From Chloroflexota bacterium (GTDB lineage: Bacteria > Chloroflexota > Dormibacteria > Dormibacterales > Dormibacteraceae): a stretch of 8,560 nt of DNA. Shown piece by piece: positions 6,582-8,560 of this stretch. Below the pieces are notes generated by a model. It searched no databases, was not told the DNA's origin, and saw only the letters and a list, made by a program, of their open reading frames with translations. The stretch is from positions 1 to 8,560 of the forward strand of contig VBJE01000039.1 in the NCBI GenBank assembly GCA_005879675.1. The letters are read 5' to 3'. Made by a program: the position numbers and the translations under genes. The stretch's first letter is position 1, and every line of letters starts with the position of its first letter.

Positions 6582-6629
6582 GGGACAAAACCTCGGTCAA
6601 ATTCAGGGTTGCTCTATTCCTCCATCCAC

Positions 6630-6661
6630 ATAAAACAAAACGGACAGCAAGGTGCCGTCCG
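6630..6661 (-). terminator. Intrinsic terminator / attenuator in the infC leader
   Basis: On the minus strand a 9-bp stem (CGGACGGCA paired with UGCUGUCCG, one G-U wobble, loop CCU) is followed directly by UUUUGUUUUA. The wobble pairs only in minus-strand RNA, so it works in the direction of infC. It ends about 50 nt before the infC start. A terminator there makes sense only as an attenuator, like the L20 leader of B. subtilis infC-rpmI-rplT. Confidence 0.8.
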
Positions 6662-6725
6662 CCAAAGGACCCCTTCGGGCTGCGCCCTGGGGGTGAGGGT
6701 CGGCCCCTGCTTCAGGTCGTGGATG
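6662..6725 (-). promoter_or_regulatory. Structured leader of the infC operon, upstream of the attenuator
   Basis: The minus-strand RNA can form a GACCC/GGGUC outer stem (6697-6701 with 6668-6672) closing an inner GGGC-GCA-GCCC hairpin (6677-6687); an alternative CCCC/GGGG pairing uses the same bases. Such competing structure just before a terminator is expected of a ribosomal-protein leader. No L20-binding motif can be proven by eye, and I see no convincing -35/-10 pair upstream. Confidence 0.45.
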
Positions 6726-6802
6726 GTACCGGAAACGTAACCGGGTGCGCACAATGTCGTTGGCTCTCGCGAATGGGAACGCAGCCCCGTGACTCAGCAC
6801 CC

Positions 6803-7912
6803 ATGAAGGCGGCCCTGCTCGCCTGCATCCTCGCGACCGCCTGTGGCGGCGGCAACAACGTGGCGAGCCAGACGCCCTCGGCCGCCGCCTCGGCGTCCGC
6901 GCAGCCGTCCGGGTCCGGATCCACGCAGGCGTCTGCCAGCCCTTCGAGCTCCCCCATCCCGGTGTCCGTTCCGTATGGGCTCCTCGTGGGAAGCCAGGCC
7001 GCCAGCACCTACAGCGTCACCATTGTCGGAGCCGGCGGGAAGGTTGCCGCAACCGCGGAGACTGGCACCCCGACGGACGCGAGCTGCGGGAGCACGGCCG
7101 GGGCGCCCGTGCCCCTCCCGGTGAGCACAAGCAACTCGCGCGCCTACTTCATGGACGGCCAGGGCACTGTCCGATTCCTCGCCCCCAACGGCGACACCGG
7201 CCGCGCGACGGCGGTGCCCGCCTCGATTGCGTCCCGCCGGAGCATGTTCGCGGTCAGCCCTGACGACCGGCGCATCGCGGTCGTGGTGGCCGACTACACG
7301 TCGACTGGAGCCTCGACGCGCCTCTACGTCGAGGACCTCAACGGCGGCGGCAACCACCTCAACCTGTTCACCCAGACCGGCGCGAGGACGCTCTGGCCGC
7401 TCGGCTGGCGCGGGACGAACAACCTCGTCCTTGCGGTCGTGGCGTCATGCACGCAGGGTGGTGGTCCATTCTGCTGCGGTCCCCTGGAGCTTCACGTCGT
7501 CGACCCCGCCACCGCGACGCGGCGGTTCACGCTGGGCAACGCATCATCGTGTCTGATCGCCGGGTCGGCGTCTCCGGCAGGCGTGGCGTGCGAGAGCACG
7601 AGCTTCACCCAGGCGACGGTCCTCAACTGGACCGCCGGAACGGTGCGCACGCTCGCCATCAACGGCCCCTCATTCATCTATGTCTCGCCCACGGGGAGCA
7701 TGATCGCCATCGTCGACAACGCGGGCACGTCGTTCACCATCGGCGCCGCGACGATCAACGGCATGTTCGCCTGCGAGTGGATCGACGACACCCATGTCCT
7801 CTCGGGCGGCGACCCGCAGCACCAGCCGCGCGTCGCTGAGGTCGTCAACGGCGGCATCGTCCCGGTTGCCGCGGCGGGCGACTGTGGAGGCCGCATCCCG
7901 GGGAGTCTCTAG
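6803..7912 (+). CDS. Secreted lipoprotein, probable beta-propeller of unknown function
   Basis: I do not recognise a specific family. The start MKAALLACILATACGGG is a short lipoprotein signal peptide with Cys14 as the likely lipidated residue; the lipobox LATAC is slightly off consensus (Ala rather than Leu at -3). Residues 20-52 form a Ser/Ala/Pro/Gln-rich low-complexity tether. The rest (about 55-369) is rich in short beta strands with repeated blocks such as MFAVSPDDRRIAVVVADY, LYVEDLNGGG and FIYVSPTGSMIAIVD, which look like TolB/WD40-like propeller blades. Eight Cys follow the lipobox (95, 216, 224, 225, 250, 263, 324, 361), compatible with disulfides outside the membrane. The ATG is chosen because the signal peptide starts there; no clear ribosome-binding site precedes it. 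A five-codon GTG frame ends in its ATGA. It is divergent from infC and lies on the opposite strand to all the housekeeping genes, so it is probably expressed independently. Confidence 0.8.
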   Translation: MKAALLACILATACGGGNNVASQTPSAAASASAQPSGSGSTQASASPSSSPIPVSVPYGLLVGSQAASTYSVTIVGAGGKVAATAETGTPTDASCGSTAGAPVPLPVSTSNSRAYFMDGQGTVRFLAPNGDTGRATAVPASIASRRSMFAVSPDDRRIAVVVADYTSTGASTRLYVEDLNGGGNHLNLFTQTGARTLWPLGWRGTNNLVLAVVASCTQGGGPFCCGPLELHVVDPATATRRFTLGNASSCLIAGSASPAGVACESTSFTQATVLNWTAGTVRTLAINGPSFIYVSPTGSMIAIVDNAGTSFTIGAATINGMFACEWIDDTHVLSGGDPQHQPRVAEVVNGGIVPVAAAGDCGGRIPGSL

Positions 7913-7922
7913 CCTGGTTTGA

Positions 7923-7943
7923 CGCGAGTGCCGGCGGTCGCGG
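7923..7943. repeat. Imperfect palindromic repeat, copy 1
   Basis: The unit is CGCGA-GT-GCCGGC-GG-TCGCGG: arms CGCGA/TCGCG around a self-complementary GCCGGC core. It begins 10 bp after the lipoprotein stop. A near-identical unit follows 42 bp later. Confidence 0.65.
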
Positions 7944-7954
7944 CATATTTGCCG
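7941..7954 (+). other. Small hairpin downstream of the lipoprotein gene
   Basis: CGGCA-TATT-TGCCG is a perfect 5-bp stem with a 4-nt loop about 30 nt after the lipoprotein stop. No U-run follows, so it is a poor intrinsic terminator, but it may define the transcript end together with the flanking repeats. Confidence 0.3.
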
Positions 7955-7963
7955 GCCGGAAAA

Positions 7964-7985
7964 CCGCGAGCGCCGGCAGTCGCGG
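7964..7985. repeat. Imperfect palindromic repeat, copy 2
   Basis: The unit is CCGCGA-GC-GCCGGC-AG-TCGCGG, with 6-bp arms and the same GCCGGC core as copy 1, 42 bp downstream centre to centre. The direct match between copies covers about 21 bp with two substitutions. The pair could be REP-like intergenic repeats, a bidirectional structural element, or a decayed 14-codon coding repeat. Confidence 0.65.
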
Positions 7986-7999
7986 AATTGCCTCAGGGG

Positions 8000-8035
8000 A
8001 TTCGCGCGAATGCCAGGAGACGCTCGATTCGAGCG
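8000..8035. repeat. Two further short inverted repeats
   Basis: ATTCGCGCGAAT (8000-8011) is a perfect 12-bp palindrome, and CGCTCGA-T-TCGAGCG (8021-8035) is a 7-bp inverted repeat. With the two 21-bp units upstream, they make four inverted repeats within about 110 bp. Their function is unknown. Confidence 0.5.
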
Positions 8036-8223
8036 ACGACGTACCCACGGTGACCAGTTTCTACTCCAATGGTCTCAACTCAGGCGACTGGAGAATCACT
8101 TCGAGCGACAAGACGACTGGGCAGATCAAGTTCGCACGAGCATCGAGACCTCAGAACGTCGGCGCCATCCAGTTCCTCGGGCGCGGCGAGCACACCCAGA
8201 TCGAGATCAAGTTCGACAGCTAG
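8020..8223 (+). pseudogene. 3' remnant of a secreted-type gene, beginning missing
   Basis: This frame reads like real protein: TLDSSDDVPTVTSFYSNGLN, then SGDWRITSSDKTTGQIKFAR, and ends with GAIQFLGRGEHTQIEIKFDS and TAG. Alternating polar/hydrophobic strands and the FYxxxLxxGxW pattern recall small secreted beta-rich domains of high-GC soil bacteria; this is recollection, not a search. The frame stays open upstream to 7840, through the repeats and the lipoprotein's 3' end, but has no ATG. The only usable start is GTG 8050 (57 residues), without a visible ribosome-binding site and too late for the domain. The first half is poorer in G/C at third positions (AGT, AAT, TCA, AGA, ACT, GCA) than neighbouring genes. 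The simplest reading is a gene truncated at its 5' end by deletion or insertion. Its stop overlaps the thrS stop on the other strand (CTAG). Confidence 0.5.
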
Positions 8224-8560
8224 CGGCGCCGCTCCGCGATCTCGGTGGTGATCATCTGCACGAACGACTCGAGCGTCATGTCCACCTTCTCCCCCGCGCG
8301 GTTCTGGACGTTCACGTGCTCTGACTCGACCTCCTTCCCCCCGACCACCCCGATGTACGGGACCTTCTTCAGCTTGGCGTCGCGGATCTTGCGGTCCAGG
8401 CGCTCCGAGCGGGCGTCGACCTCGACGCGGACGCGTGCGGCGCGAAGGCGGTCGCCGACCTTGCGCGCGTAGTCGTTGAACTCGTCCTTCACCGCGGCGA
8501 CGACGACCTGCGTCGGGTGCAGCCAGGTCGGGAATGCTCCGGCGTAACGCTCGATCAGGT
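8220..8560 (-). CDS. thrS: Threonyl-tRNA synthetase, C-terminal 112 residues (runs off the right edge)
   Basis: Class II synthetase that charges tRNA-Thr in the cytoplasm. Only the end of the catalytic domain and the anticodon-binding domain are in the window. LIERYAGAFPTWLHPTQVVV is the hallmark junction after motif 3. It is followed by the alpha/beta anticodon-binding fold: LRAARVRVEVDARSERLDRK, IRDAKLKKVPYIGVVGGKE, and the terminal VDMTLESFVQMITTEIAERR. The stop TAG overlaps the stop of the plus-strand gene remnant. In E. coli thrS lies directly before infC; here the same strand and order are kept, but about 1.6 kb separates them. No intrinsic terminator is visible just past the stop. Identification is firm. 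Confidence 0.97.
   Translation of the reverse strand, partial: LIERYAGAFPTWLHPTQVVVAAVKDEFNDYARKVGDRLRAARVRVEVDARSERLDRKIRDAKLKKVPYIGVVGGKEVESEHVNVQNRAGEKVDMTLESFVQMITTEIAERRR

Noticed and set aside
6617..6634. Five-codon frame (MWMEE) just after the attenuator U-tract
   Set aside because: Too short, with no ribosome-binding site before it; likely chance.
6603..6800. 65-codon minus-strand frame in the infC leader
   Set aside because: It spans the terminator and leader structure, has low-complexity composition and no ribosome-binding site.
8010..8324. 104-codon plus-strand frame starting with ATG
   Set aside because: It runs deep into antisense thrS and competes with a much more protein-like frame that ends at 8223.
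1..8560. tRNA or rRNA genes, insertion sequences, integrases, T-box or other named riboswitch
   Set aside because: No tRNA-like cloverleaf, transposase motif or T-box sequence was seen upstream of the synthetase genes on either strand.

Overview
This is a GC-rich (roughly two-thirds G+C by eye) bacterial chromosomal window dominated by one translation operon on the minus strand. The order is typical of a free-living bacterium. The KMSKS-type tyrosyl-tRNA synthetase, the TrmH-family gene between rplT and pheS, and a Thr/Ser/Ala-rich lipoprotein with a CGGG start to its mature part fit an uncultured high-GC soil lineage such as Chloroflexota or Dormibacterota. That assignment is an inference from style, not from a search.

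Reading the minus strand from right to left: the 3' end of thrS (8560-8220); then a 1.6 kb interruption; then infC (start near 6581), rpmI, rplT, a SpoU/TrmH-type RNA 2'-O-methyltransferase, pheS, a possible 36-codon small ORF, pheT, a CvpA-family membrane protein, and the 5' part of tyrS, which runs off the left edge. Junctions are tight (8-nt overlap infC/rpmI, 3-nt gap rpmI/rplT, ATGA overlap methyltransferase/pheS), so co-transcription and translational coupling are likely. The products cover initiation (IF3), two 50S proteins, an RNA modification enzyme, and charging of tRNA-Phe, tRNA-Tyr and tRNA-Thr.

The operon has its own leader. A 9-bp stem followed by a U-rich tract lies about 50 nt upstream of infC, in the position of the known ribosomal-protein L20 / IF3 attenuators. 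The conserved IF3 N-terminus is encoded upstream of the first ATG/GTG/TTG, so infC probably starts at a rare codon (ATA is the best candidate).

The interruption (about 6720-8220) carries plus-strand accessory DNA: a complete secreted lipoprotein gene with a probable beta-propeller body, a cluster of inverted repeats, and the 3' end of a second secreted-type gene that has lost its beginning and whose stop codon overlaps the thrS stop. In E. coli thrS runs straight into infC, so this looks like an insertion into an ancestral thrS-infC junction.

The most unusual item is the 110-bp pheS-pheT gap. It holds two 16-bp palindromes that differ only in the central dinucleotide, lie exactly 42 bp apart, and sit in the same codon phase inside a small ORF that begins directly after the pheS stop and ends on the pheT start.
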